A stretch of 7,495 bases of DNA from Acidobacteriota bacterium (GCA_023427865.1 JAEYZV010000022.1:1-7495); one strand, 5' to 3'; positions 1-7,434 are shown, counted from the stretch's first letter. Notes: generated by a model from the sequence alone, not told the origin. Translations and numbers: made by a program.

Positions 1-108
1 GTCGCGCACGCGATGCACCCAGCCGAGCAGCACCACGTCCTGGCCGACGTGCCCGGGCCGGAGTTGGCCGCAGGTGTGGGTTCTGTAGAGGTCGCCGAGG
101 AGATCCAT
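1..108 (-). CDS. aspS: Aspartyl-tRNA synthetase, N-terminal fragment (truncated by window edge)
   Basis: Only the first 36 codons lie in the window; the rest runs off the left edge. The start is the ATG whose complement is at 106-108. The peptide contains THTCGQLRPGHVG and then VVLLGWVHRVRD. This matches the start of bacterial AspRS, where a CGxL segment is followed by the first strand of the OB-fold anticodon-binding domain (GWVxRxRD). The enzyme charges tRNA-Asp (or tRNA-Asp and tRNA-Asn in non-discriminating forms) with aspartate in the cytoplasm. No SD is visible before the ATG. It lies 89 nt downstream of hisS on the same strand, and hisS-aspS adjacency is well known in other bacteria such as Firmicutes. 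AsnRS and LysRS share the OB-fold, but the CGQLR segment favours AspRS. The discriminating type cannot be told from this fragment. Confidence 0.88.
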   Translation of the reverse strand, partial: MDLLGDLYRTHTCGQLRPGHVGQDVVLLGWVHRVRD

Positions 109-116
109 AGTCGTTT

Positions 117-171
117 CGGGTAGCGGGTATCGGGTAGCGGGTAGCGGGTAATCGGGTATCGGGAACGGGTC
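117..171. repeat. Short tandem repeat, CGGGTAG/CGGGTAT units, between hisS and aspS
   Basis: About eight head-to-tail units of 6-8 bp follow one another: CGGGTAG, CGGGTAT, CGGGTAG, CGGGTAG, CGGGTAAT, CGGGTAT, CGGGAA, CGGGTC. On the transcribed (minus) strand the array reads as repeated CTACCCG or ATACCCG. It fills most of the hisS-aspS gap and ends 8 nt before the aspS ATG. Next to it, at 162-179, GGAACG and CGTTCC could form a 6 bp stem with a 6 nt loop. The array looks like a variable-number repeat. An effect on aspS expression is possible but not shown by the sequence. Confidence 0.85.
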
Positions 172-197
172 CGCGTTCCGGGTGGAGCGGTCGACCC

Positions 198-1562
198 TCA
201 GTCGTTCCCGCGTCCTGTCAGCAAGGCGCGCAAGCGGGGGGCGGCGGCGGTGCGGGGCACACGCTGCTGCTCGCCGTTGCGCAGGTCCTTCACCGTCAGC
301 TCGCCGGCGGCGCGCTCGTCGTCGCCTTCCACGACCACGAGCGGTACGCCGGTCGATGCCGCGTACTTGAACTGCTTGCCGAGCTTGTCGGCATCGGGGT
401 AGACCTCGACGCGCAGGCCGCCGCCGCGCAGGGCGTGGGCCAGCGCCAGCGCGTCACCCACCGTCGCCGCGTTCCACTGCGCGATGAGCACGTCAGCCGC
501 CGTGGCCGCGATGTGGGCGGGGAACATCCCCCGCTCGCCCATCACGACGAGGATGCGCTCGAGCCCGAGCGAGAACCCGGCGGCGGGCACCGACTGCCCC
601 AGGAACATCCCGACCAGGTTGTCGTACCGGCCGCCGCCCCCGAGGCTGCCCGCCAGGTCCGGCACCGTCATCTCCATGATGCAGCCTGTGTAGTACGAGA
701 GGCCGCGCGCCAGGGAGAGGTCGACACGCAACTGCCCCGCCGCCGGTGTGCGCGCCGCCAGCGCCAGCACGTCTCGCATCGTGCTGATCCCGGCAGTAGC
801 GGCCGCGTGGCCCTCGACGAACGCCGCCACGCGATCGAGCGCGGCCGTATCTTCCGCCTCGACGGCGGCGGAGGCCTCGACCGTCCCGAGTACGCCCAGC
901 ACCGTGTCTGCCGCCTCCGGCGACAGCCCGCGGGTCGCGTATTCCGCCTTCACCCCTTCGATGCCGATCTTGTCGAGCTTGTCGAGCGCGACCAGCGCAT
1001 CGCCATGCCGGTCGGCCGGCACGCCGACGACGTCGAGCACGCCAGTCAGCACCGCACGGTGATTGAGGCGCAGCACGGCATCGCTGAAACCAAGGGCCTG
1101 CATCGCCTCGCAGGCGGCGGCGCACAGCTCGGCCTCGACCACAGGGGACGTGGAGCCGATGGCGTCCACGTCGCACTGGTAGAACTCGCGGTAGCGGCCC
1201 CGCGCCGGACGGTCGGCACGCCAGACGGGCTGTATCTGATAGCGCTTGAAGAACTTCGGCAGCGTCGCGCGATGCTCGGCCACGACCCGCGAGAGGGGCA
1301 CCGTGAGGTCGTACCGCAGCGCCAGGTCCGCCTGCCCCGACGCCTCGTGCTCGCCACGCTTCAGGATCTTGAAAATGAGCTGGTTGCCTTCCTCGCCGTA
1401 CTTGCCGAGGAGCGTGTCGATGTTCTCGACGGCGGGCGTCTCGAGGGGCTCGAACCCGTATCGTTCGTAGACCTGGCGGATGACGCCGATCACGTGGGTC
1501 CGGCGTCGGACGTCGGCCGGGAGGAAATCCCGCATGCCGCGGGCAGGGGCGGTGGAGGCCAT
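198..1562 (-). CDS. hisS: Histidyl-tRNA synthetase (class II)
   Basis: Charges tRNA-His with histidine in the cytoplasm, as a class II synthetase dimer. The 454-residue protein has the family motifs in order: RGMRDFLP near residue 8; LRYDLTVPLSR at 82-92; motif 2 with RYQIQPVWRADRPARGRYRE from 107 followed by FYQCDVD at 127-133; an insertion region with LDKLDKIG at 193-200; the histidine-binding GLSYYTG at 287-293; GGGGRYDNL at 308-316; and motif 3 GFSLGLERI at 329-337. An anticodon-binding domain follows from about 355 to the end. The RGRYREFYQCDVD form of motif 2 and the insertion resemble the eukaryote-like branch of HisRS, and the protein is longer than E. coli HisRS (424 aa). I chose the ATG at 1562 because conserved sequence begins a few residues later. 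The frame is open to 1664, but that part overlaps the upstream gene and has no family resemblance. No clear SD is present. The gene starts 13 nt after the carbonic anhydrase-like stop, which suggests co-transcription. Confidence 0.97.
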   Translation of the reverse strand: MASTAPARGMRDFLPADVRRRTHVIGVIRQVYERYGFEPLETPAVENIDTLLGKYGEEGNQLIFKILKRGEHEASGQADLALRYDLTVPLSRVVAEHRATLPKFFKRYQIQPVWRADRPARGRYREFYQCDVDAIGSTSPVVEAELCAAACEAMQALGFSDAVLRLNHRAVLTGVLDVVGVPADRHGDALVALDKLDKIGIEGVKAEYATRGLSPEAADTVLGVLGTVEASAAVEAEDTAALDRVAAFVEGHAAATAGISTMRDVLALAARTPAAGQLRVDLSLARGLSYYTGCIMEMTVPDLAGSLGGGGRYDNLVGMFLGQSVPAAGFSLGLERILVVMGERGMFPAHIAATAADVLIAQWNAATVGDALALAHALRGGGLRVEVYPDADKLGKQFKYAASTGVPLVVVEGDDERAAGELTVKDLRNGEQQRVPRTAAAPRLRALLTGRGND

Positions 1563-1575
1563 GTCGTGCCGCGGC

Positions 1576-2127
1576 TCAGCCGCGCGTCTCGCGTGCCCGC
1601 CCGGACGTGTCCGACGACGGGTCTTCCATGTAGTCGAGTCGATAGCCCACGTAGCGGGCCGCAAGGTCGAGAATCATCGCGGCTTCGGCCTCGCTGACCT
1701 CGCGCCGCACCCTCCCGGGGCTGCCCATCACCAGCGACCGTGGCGGCACCACGGTGCCCTCGGTGACGAGCGCGCCCGCCGCCACGATCGAGTCGCTGCC
1801 GATGACGGCCCCGTTGAGCACGATGGCGCCCATGCCGATGAGCACCCGGTCCTCGAGCGTGCAGCCGTGGATCAGCGCGCCGTGCCCGATCGTGACCTTG
1901 TCGCCGATCGTCGTCGGGTGCGTCCCCCGCATCACGTGCACGACCGTCCCATCCTGGATGTTCGATTGCGCGCCGATGCGGATGCGGTGCACGTCGCCGC
2001 GGACGACGCAATTCATCCAGATGCTCGATTCGCTGCCGATCGTCACGTCGCCGATGACCTGGGCGCTCTGGTCCACGAAGACCGAGGCGTCGAGCTGGGG
2101 CCACTGGCCGCGAAACGGGCGAAGCAT
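1576..2127 (-). CDS. Gamma-class carbonic anhydrase-like hexapeptide-repeat protein
   Basis: A 183-residue left-handed beta-helix protein of the gamma-carbonic anhydrase/YrdA/PaaY group. Hexapeptide repeats run from about residue 15 to 145 (for example VIGDVTIGSES and MGAIVLNGAVIGSDS). The likely metal ligands are His64 (in TVVHV), His82 and His87 (in GHGALIHG). Conserved RGD at 43-45 and NIQDG at 56-60 match the active-site surroundings of the family. The C-terminal part (about 150-183) is helical and GSP-containing, as in YrdA-like proteins. Many members bind Zn or Fe at trimer interfaces, and some have carbonic anhydrase activity while others have none detected, so the activity is uncertain. 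I chose the ATG at 2127 because MLRPFRG leads directly into family sequence and a TATAAT box lies 9 nt before it; the longer frame to 2199 would place the start upstream of that promoter. It appears to be the first gene of a unit continuing into hisS. Confidence 0.93.
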   Translation of the reverse strand: MLRPFRGQWPQLDASVFVDQSAQVIGDVTIGSESSIWMNCVVRGDVHRIRIGAQSNIQDGTVVHVMRGTHPTTIGDKVTIGHGALIHGCTLEDRVLIGMGAIVLNGAVIGSDSIVAAGALVTEGTVVPPRSLVMGSPGRVRREVSEAEAAMILDLAARYVGYRLDYMEDPSSDTSGRARETRG

Positions 2128-2136
2128 GAACGCGGC

Positions 2137-2142
2137 ATTATA
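2137..2142 (-). promoter_or_regulatory. -10 box (TATAAT) for the carbonic anhydrase-hisS unit
   Basis: The minus strand reads TATAAT, then nine bases (GCCGCGTTC), then the ATG at 2127. It is a perfect sigma-70-type -10 hexamer within very GC-rich surroundings. The usual 6-8 nt to the start site would place transcription initiation near 2129-2131, leaving a 5' leader of about 2-4 nt. No good -35 is seen at 16-18 bp; the nearest hexamers (ACACCA, CACCAA) match TTGACA poorly. The identity is inferred from sequence and position. Confidence 0.55.
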
Positions 2143-2187
2143 CGGGGAGCGGGGAGCATTGGTGTAGGCGATGGGCGCTCGGCGATG

Positions 2188-2213
2188 GCCGCCGGGCAAG
2201 GCTCGGCGGCTAC
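2188..2213 (-). repeat. REP-like GTAG palindrome in the divergent intergenic region
   Basis: On the minus strand the element begins GTAG at 2213 and forms a stem of GCCGCCGAG (2210-2202) with CCCGGCGGC (2196-2188). The stem has one A-C mismatch and a 5 nt loop, CCTTG. A GTAG tetranucleotide leading into a GC-rich imperfect palindrome is the layout of REP sequences in other bacteria. Here the last G of GTAG is part of the stem, unlike the GGTAGGG elements elsewhere in the window, so this would be a separate subfamily or a chance resemblance. Confidence 0.5.
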
Positions 2214-2320
2214 GTACCCACGACGTCGACGTTCGAGCCGCCGCTTGGCCCCGGTACGTGGACGTCGGGCCCTGCCCCGGCGCGCGGCCACTCGAGTCCG
2301 CAGGCTTCGGGGCCTTGCCC
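2194..2320. repeat. GC-rich intergenic stretch with nested short inverted repeats
   Basis: The divergent gap (2128-2407) carries no credible gene. Within it GGGCAAGGC (2194-2202) and its exact reverse complement GCCTTGCCC (2312-2320) bracket a GC-rich block. Inside the block, GGCGGC (2205-2210) pairs with GCCGCC (2237-2242), and TACGTACC (2211-2218) nearly pairs with GGTACGTG (2253-2260). GACGTC hexamers recur near 2223 and 2261. The arrangement resembles a decayed palindromic repeat cluster. In such GC-rich sequence some short matches are expected by chance, so only the outer 9 bp pair and the TACGTACC pair are worth weight. Confidence 0.4.
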
Positions 2321-2332
2321 CTTGGCGCGCGA

Positions 2333-2380
2333 CAATAAATTCCACGAATGTTTCACTCAAGAAAATAACTTTGACTTTGG
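2333..2380 (+). promoter_or_regulatory. AT-rich patch upstream of pheA, probable promoter region
   Basis: Base composition drops sharply from GC-rich to AT-rich between CAATAAATTCC and AACTTTGACTTTGG, immediately before pheA. In a GC-rich genome this is the expected setting for the promoter of the pheA-ilv cluster. Candidate elements include AATAAAT at 2334-2340, TAACTT at 2366-2371 and TTGACT at 2371-2376. None forms a convincing -35/-10 pair with normal spacing. I mark the region rather than a specific box. Confidence 0.3.
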
Positions 2381-2407
2381 TTGGCCGACGCACGACCATT
2401 GTGCGTC

Positions 2408-3283
2408 ATGGTGGTGGCCTACCAGGGGGAACCGGGAGCCTACAGCGAAGCGGCGGCGCAACGGTACGCGCCAGACGCAACACTGCTCCCGTGTGCCAGC
2501 TTCGACGACGTCTTCCGGGTCGTCGAGTCGGGCGAGGCCAGCCTCGGCGTGCTGCCCATCGAGAACTCGATCGGCGGCACCATCCACCGCAACTACGACC
2601 TGCTCCTCGAGCATGCCCTGCAGATCGTCGGCGACCTCGAACTGCGCGTCGTGCACAGCCTGATCGCCCTGCCCGGCACCACCATCGATCAGATCAGGAC
2701 GATCTACTCGCACCCGCAGGCGCTCGCCCAGTGCGACCGGTATCTCCGCAGCCTGCCGGGCGTCGAGGTCGTGGCGACCTACGATACCGCCGGCAGCGCC
2801 AAGCTGATCAAGGACAAGCAGCTGGCCGGCGCCGCGGCCATCGCCTCCGAGCGTGCCGCCGCCGTGTTCGAGTTGCAGGTCCTCGAGTCGGGCATCCAGG
2901 ATTTCGCCGACAACATCACCCGGTTCCTCGTGGTGTCTGCGACGCCGGTCGATCCCGCGATCACCCGCACGAACAAGACGACGGTCGTCTTCACGCTGTC
3001 CAACGAGGCGGGCGCCCTGTTCAAGGCGCTGAGCGTGTTCGCGCTGCGTGGCATCGATCTGACGAAGCTGGAATCGCGCCCGATCCCCGGGCGTCCCTGG
3101 GAGTACCTGTTCTACGCCGACCTCGCCGTGGGCGCGCAGGACGCGCGCTGCGTGCGCGCCCTCGCCCATCTCGACGAGTTCGCCCCCATGCTCCGCAACC
3201 TCGGCTCCTATGCGTCCACGCTGCTGCCTCGTCCGGCAGCCCAGGCCGCACCTGCCGCCGTGGAAGCAGGAGATCGCACATGA
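2408..3283 (+). CDS. pheA: Prephenate/arogenate dehydratase with C-terminal ACT domain
   Basis: Decarboxylates and dehydrates prephenate to phenylpyruvate, or arogenate to phenylalanine, in the cytoplasm. The 291-residue protein has a dehydratase domain (about 1-180) with YQGEPGAYSEAAA at 5-17, LPIENSIGGTIHRNYDLLL at 49-67, SHPQALAQC at 101-109, DTAGSAKLI at 126-134 and the catalytic TRF motif at 171-173. An ACT domain (about 190-270) follows, with GALFKAL at 202-208 and ESRP at 222-225, the Phe-binding signatures. No chorismate mutase domain is present, so it is monofunctional. The motifs resemble the group that includes plant arogenate dehydratases, and the substrate cannot be decided here. 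The start is uncertain. ATG 2408 gives the usual short N-terminus (MVVAYQGEPGAYSE); in-frame TTG at 2381 and 2399 would add nine or three residues, and none has an SD. The stop overlaps the ilvD ATG (ATGA). Confidence 0.95.
   Translation: MVVAYQGEPGAYSEAAAQRYAPDATLLPCASFDDVFRVVESGEASLGVLPIENSIGGTIHRNYDLLLEHALQIVGDLELRVVHSLIALPGTTIDQIRTIYSHPQALAQCDRYLRSLPGVEVVATYDTAGSAKLIKDKQLAGAAAIASERAAAVFELQVLESGIQDFADNITRFLVVSATPVDPAITRTNKTTVVFTLSNEAGALFKALSVFALRGIDLTKLESRPIPGRPWEYLFYADLAVGAQDARCVRALAHLDEFAPMLRNLGSYASTLLPRPAAQAAPAAVEAGDRT
3268..3272 (+). promoter_or_regulatory. Shine-Dalgarno site for ilvD inside the pheA 3' end
   Basis: AGGAG lies 7 nt before the ilvD ATG at 3280, inside the last codons of pheA. 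It fixes the ilvD start and, with the ATGA overlap, supports translation coupled to pheA. It is the clearest SD in the window. Confidence 0.7.
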
Positions 3284-5007
3284 CCGACCTGAACAAGCAC
3301 AAGAGCGCCGCCCTGACCGAGGGCCCGAGCCGCGCCGCCGCGCGCGCCATGCTGAAGGCCTGCGCCTTCACCGACGAAGACCTGGCCAAGCCGCTGGTGG
3401 GCATCGCCAACACCTGGACCGAGATCGGCCCCTGCAACTTCCACCTGCGCCGCCTCGCCGAGCACGTCAAGGACGGCGTGCGCAAGGCCGGGGGCACGCC
3501 GATGGAGTTCAACACGATTGCCGTCTCCGACGGCATCACGATGGGCGCCGAAGGCATGCGCGCGTCCCTCGTCAGCCGCGAGGTGATCGCCGACTCGATC
3601 GAACTGGTGACGTTCGGTCATCACCTGGACGCGGTGGTGATGCTCTGCGGCTGCGACAAGACCATTCCGGGCACGATCATGGCGCTCGCCCGCCTGAACA
3701 TCCCCGGCGTGATTCTCTACGGCGGGTCGATCGAGCCGGGGTCCTGGCAGGGCAAGGACGTCACCATCCAGGACGTGTTCGAGGGCATCGGTGCCCAGGC
3801 GGCCGGGCGCATCACGCTCGTCGAGCTGAAGGATCTCGAGGACAAGGCCTGCCCCGGCGCCGGCGCGTGCGGCGGGCAGTTCACGGCCAACACGATGGCG
3901 ATGGTCGCCGAGTTCCTCGGTATTGCGGCCATGGGCAGCGTGAGCATTCCCGCGACGTACCCGGCAAAGGAAGCCGCCGCCGAACAGGCCGGGCGGCTGG
4001 CGCTCGACCTGCTGCAGCGCGGCGTGCGTCCGCGTGACCTCATCACGCGCACCGCGCTCGAGAACGCCATTGCCGGCGTGGTCGCGACCGGCGGCTCGAC
4101 CAACGCGGTCATGCACCTGCTCGCGATCGCCCACGAGGCTGGCGTGCCGCTCAGCATCGAGGACTTCAACGCGATCAACGACCGCACGCCGCTGCTCGCG
4201 GACCTGAAGCCCGGCGGCCGCTACGTCGCCGCGGACCTGCACAAGGCGGGCGGCACGGGTCTGGTCTGCCAGCGTCTGGTCGCAGCGGGGCTCATCGACG
4301 GCTCGGCGCCGACCGTGACCGGCAGGACGATTGGCGAGGAAGCCGTCGCAGTGGCCGAGACGCCCGGGCAGGACGTCGTCCGCCAGTTCGAGACCCCGCT
4401 GAAGCCCACGGGCGGCCTGCTGATCCTTCACGGCAACATCGCGCCCGAAGGCTGCGTCGTCAAGGTCGCGGGATCGTCACTGGCCGGTCACCAGGGGCCC
4501 GCGCGTGTGTTCGAGCACGAGGAAGATGCGTTTGCTGCCGTGCAGGCCGGCCGCATCGTCGCCGGCGACGTGGTGGTCATCCGCCACGAGGGCCCGAAGG
4601 GCGGCCCCGGCATGCGCGAGATGCTCGGCGTGACGGCCGCCATCATGGGTGCCGGCCTCGGCGACAAGGTGGCGCTGCTCACCGACGGCCGCTTCTCCGG
4701 CGCGACGCGCGGGCTGATGGCCGGTCACGTCGCACCCGAGGCCGTGGCGGGCGGGCCGATTGCCGCCATCCGCGACGGCGACATCGTCACCTTCGACCTC
4801 GAGAACCGTCGCCTCGACATGGCCGTCAGCGACGCGGAGATCGCGCGACGCCTCGCGACGTACGTGGCCCCGGCGCCGCGCTACACCACGGGCGTGATGG
4901 CCAAGTACGCCAGCCTCGTGTCCTCGGCCTCGGAGGGCGCCATCACGCGCCCGGCCACGGCCACGGCAACCACCTCCGCCCCCGCGCGCGAGGCAGTAGT
5001 CCGGTAG
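3280..5007 (+). CDS. ilvD: Dihydroxyacid dehydratase
   Basis: Dehydrates 2,3-dihydroxyisovalerate and 2,3-dihydroxy-3-methylvalerate to the 2-keto acid precursors of valine/leucine and isoleucine, in the cytoplasm. The 575-residue protein covers the full IlvD/Edd fold. Three cysteines fit cluster binding: Cys52 (in EIGPCNFHL), Cys125 (in CGCDKTIPG) and Cys197 (in GAGACGGQFTANTM). The GPCN cysteine is typical of the [2Fe-2S] class of IlvD, as in Mycobacterium. Lys127 is the likely carbamylated Mg ligand, and Ser473 in TDGRFSGATRG is the likely catalytic base. The start at 3280 is supported by AGGAG 7 nt upstream and the ATGA overlap with pheA. After the usual end of the family (near SASEGAIT) there is a tail of about 20 residues rich in Ala and Thr. 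Its TAG stop lies within a GGTAGGG repeat element. Edd and sugar-acid dehydratases are relatives, but the ilvBN neighbours favour IlvD. Confidence 0.97.
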   Translation: MTDLNKHKSAALTEGPSRAAARAMLKACAFTDEDLAKPLVGIANTWTEIGPCNFHLRRLAEHVKDGVRKAGGTPMEFNTIAVSDGITMGAEGMRASLVSREVIADSIELVTFGHHLDAVVMLCGCDKTIPGTIMALARLNIPGVILYGGSIEPGSWQGKDVTIQDVFEGIGAQAAGRITLVELKDLEDKACPGAGACGGQFTANTMAMVAEFLGIAAMGSVSIPATYPAKEAAAEQAGRLALDLLQRGVRPRDLITRTALENAIAGVVATGGSTNAVMHLLAIAHEAGVPLSIEDFNAINDRTPLLADLKPGGRYVAADLHKAGGTGLVCQRLVAAGLIDGSAPTVTGRTIGEEAVAVAETPGQDVVRQFETPLKPTGGLLILHGNIAPEGCVVKVAGSSLAGHQGPARVFEHEEDAFAAVQAGRIVAGDVVVIRHEGPKGGPGMREMLGVTAAIMGAGLGDKVALLTDGRFSGATRGLMAGHVAPEAVAGGPIAAIRDGDIVTFDLENRRLDMAVSDAEIARRLATYVAPAPRYTTGVMAKYASLVSSASEGAITRPATATATTSAPAREAVVR

Positions 5008-5028
5008 GGGCGCCGCCGCGGCGGCGTC
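5003..5028 (+). repeat. REP-like GGTAGGG palindrome overlapping the ilvD stop codon
   Basis: GGTAGGGG is followed by the perfect palindrome CGCCGCCGCGGCGGCG (5011-5026) and TCC. It can fold as CGCCGC with GCGGCG around a 4 nt CGCG loop. The TAG at 5005-5007 is the ilvD stop codon, so the element supplies the end of the reading frame. The head is the same as in the array at 5071-5149. No T-run follows, so it is not a classical intrinsic terminator, but the hairpin could slow RNA polymerase or protect the mRNA 3' end. Confidence 0.6.
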
Positions 5029-5070
5029 CGCCGCCATGGCACCGCTGGACCTGACGAGTGCCGAGCGGAA

Positions 5071-5149
5071 GGTAGGGCGCGTTCCCCGAGCGCAGAAGGT
5101 AGGGCGCGTTCCCGAACGCAGAAGGTAGGGCGCGTTCCCCGAACGCGCC
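5071..5149 (+). repeat. Three-copy tandem array of REP-like GGTAGGG hairpin elements before ilvB
   Basis: Units start at 5071 (27 bp), 5098 (26 bp) and 5124 (26 bp to the end of its stem). Each reads GGTAGGGCGCGTTCCC followed by a GAACGC-like arm; the first two then end in AGAA. In the third, GGCGCGTTC (5129-5137) and GAACGCGCC (5141-5149) form a perfect 9 bp stem with a CCC loop. The second keeps GCGTTC/GAACGC with a 2 nt loop, and the first has a mismatch (GAGCGC). CCGAGCGGAA just before the array (5061-5070) looks like the tail of a worn fourth copy. The array fills half of the 156 nt ilvD-ilvB gap and ends 14 nt before the chosen ilvB ATG. Confidence 0.85.
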
Positions 5150-5163
5150 ACGTGAGTTTGACT

Positions 5164-6869
<1,706 letters not shown>

Positions 6870-6873
<4 letters not shown>

Positions 6874-7424
6874 ACACCTTCGTGGTGCTCGTCGAGGACC
6901 AGCCCGGCGTCCTGACCCGCGTGAGCGGGCTCATCCGGCGCCGCGGCTTCAACATCGATTCGATCACGGTCGGCCACACGGAGACGCCCGGCGTCTCGCG
7001 CATGACCATCGCCGTGGAAGCCGACGAGTTCGGCGCGCGGCGCATCGAGGCCAACCTCTACAAGCTGATCGAGGTGCTCCGCGTCGACAACGTCTCGCGG
7101 CAGCCGTCGATCTTCCGCGAGCTCGCGATCCTGAAGGTGAAGACGACGCCCGAAACGCGCGCGCAGATCTTCCAGCTCGCGCAGGTCTACCGGGCGCGGA
7201 TCATCGACGTCTCGCCCGAGTCGCTGGCGGTGGAGATCACCGGCAACGAGGACAAGGTGCGCAGCCTCATCGAGGTGCTCGAGCCGTACGGCATTCTCGA
7301 GATCGCGCGCACCGGGCGTCTCGCGATGCTTCGCGGTACCGGCACGGCGAGCAAGCCGCCCGCAGCCGACCAGGACTTCCCCGCCGAGCAGGCCGAAGAG
7401 GACCTCCTCTCGCACTCGGTGTAG
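6870..7424 (+). CDS. ilvN: Acetolactate synthase, small (regulatory) subunit
   Basis: Activates the IlvB catalytic subunit and in this family confers feedback inhibition by valine. The 184-residue protein has an N-terminal ACT domain (about 1-75): FVVLVEDQPGVLTRVSGL at 4-21, RRGFNIDSITVG at 24-35 and SRMTIAV near 43-49. A C-terminal ALS_ss domain (about 80-160) follows, with RELAILKVK, RARIIDVSPESLAVEITG and LEPYGILEIARTGRLAMLRG. Gly13 and Asn28 align with valine-site residues of E. coli IlvH (Gly14, Asn29). Asp10 replaces the E. coli Asn11, as I recall it also does in mycobacterial IlvN. The protein exceeds E. coli IlvH (163 aa) mainly through an acidic, proline-containing tail of about 25 residues. 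The ATG overlaps the ilvB stop (ATGA), so the subunits are probably made in step. The name ilvH is also used for this family. Confidence 0.96.
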
Positions 7425-7434
7425 GAACGCAGAC

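Noticed and set aside
435..1697. A 420-codon plus-strand open frame across hisS
   Set aside because: Arg/His-rich shadow of hisS with no motif; hisS on the other strand has all class II synthetase motifs.
1480..3279. 600 codons of open frame upstream of and in frame with ilvD, suggesting a giant fusion protein
   Set aside because: The stretch is antisense to hisS and the carbonic anhydrase gene and out of frame over pheA. The real ilvD start is fixed by the SD and the ATGA overlap at 3280.
3208..4431. A 407-codon minus-strand open frame antisense to ilvD, with similar ones opposite pheA (2357-3169) and ilvN (6618-7415)
   Set aside because: These are high-GC shadow frames: no recognised domains, biased composition, and full overlap with genes bearing catalytic motifs.
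5036..5128. A 30-codon frame (ATG 5036 to the TAG in the third repeat unit) as an ilv leader peptide
   Set aside because: It has no run of Leu, Val or Ile codons and no SD, and it is mostly translated repeat (VGRVP twice). The geometry of an attenuator is missing.
5003..5149. Hairpins between ilvD and ilvB as intrinsic terminators, or the array as a CRISPR
   Set aside because: No T-run follows any hairpin. Units are 26-27 bp and directly adjacent, without unique spacers, so it is not a CRISPR.
6897..6899. Asp10 in IlvN in place of the E. coli IlvH Asn11, as a sign of lost valine control
   Set aside because: To my recollection Asp is found here in other natural IlvN proteins, including mycobacterial ones, and Gly13 and Asn28 are kept, so loss of feedback cannot be inferred.
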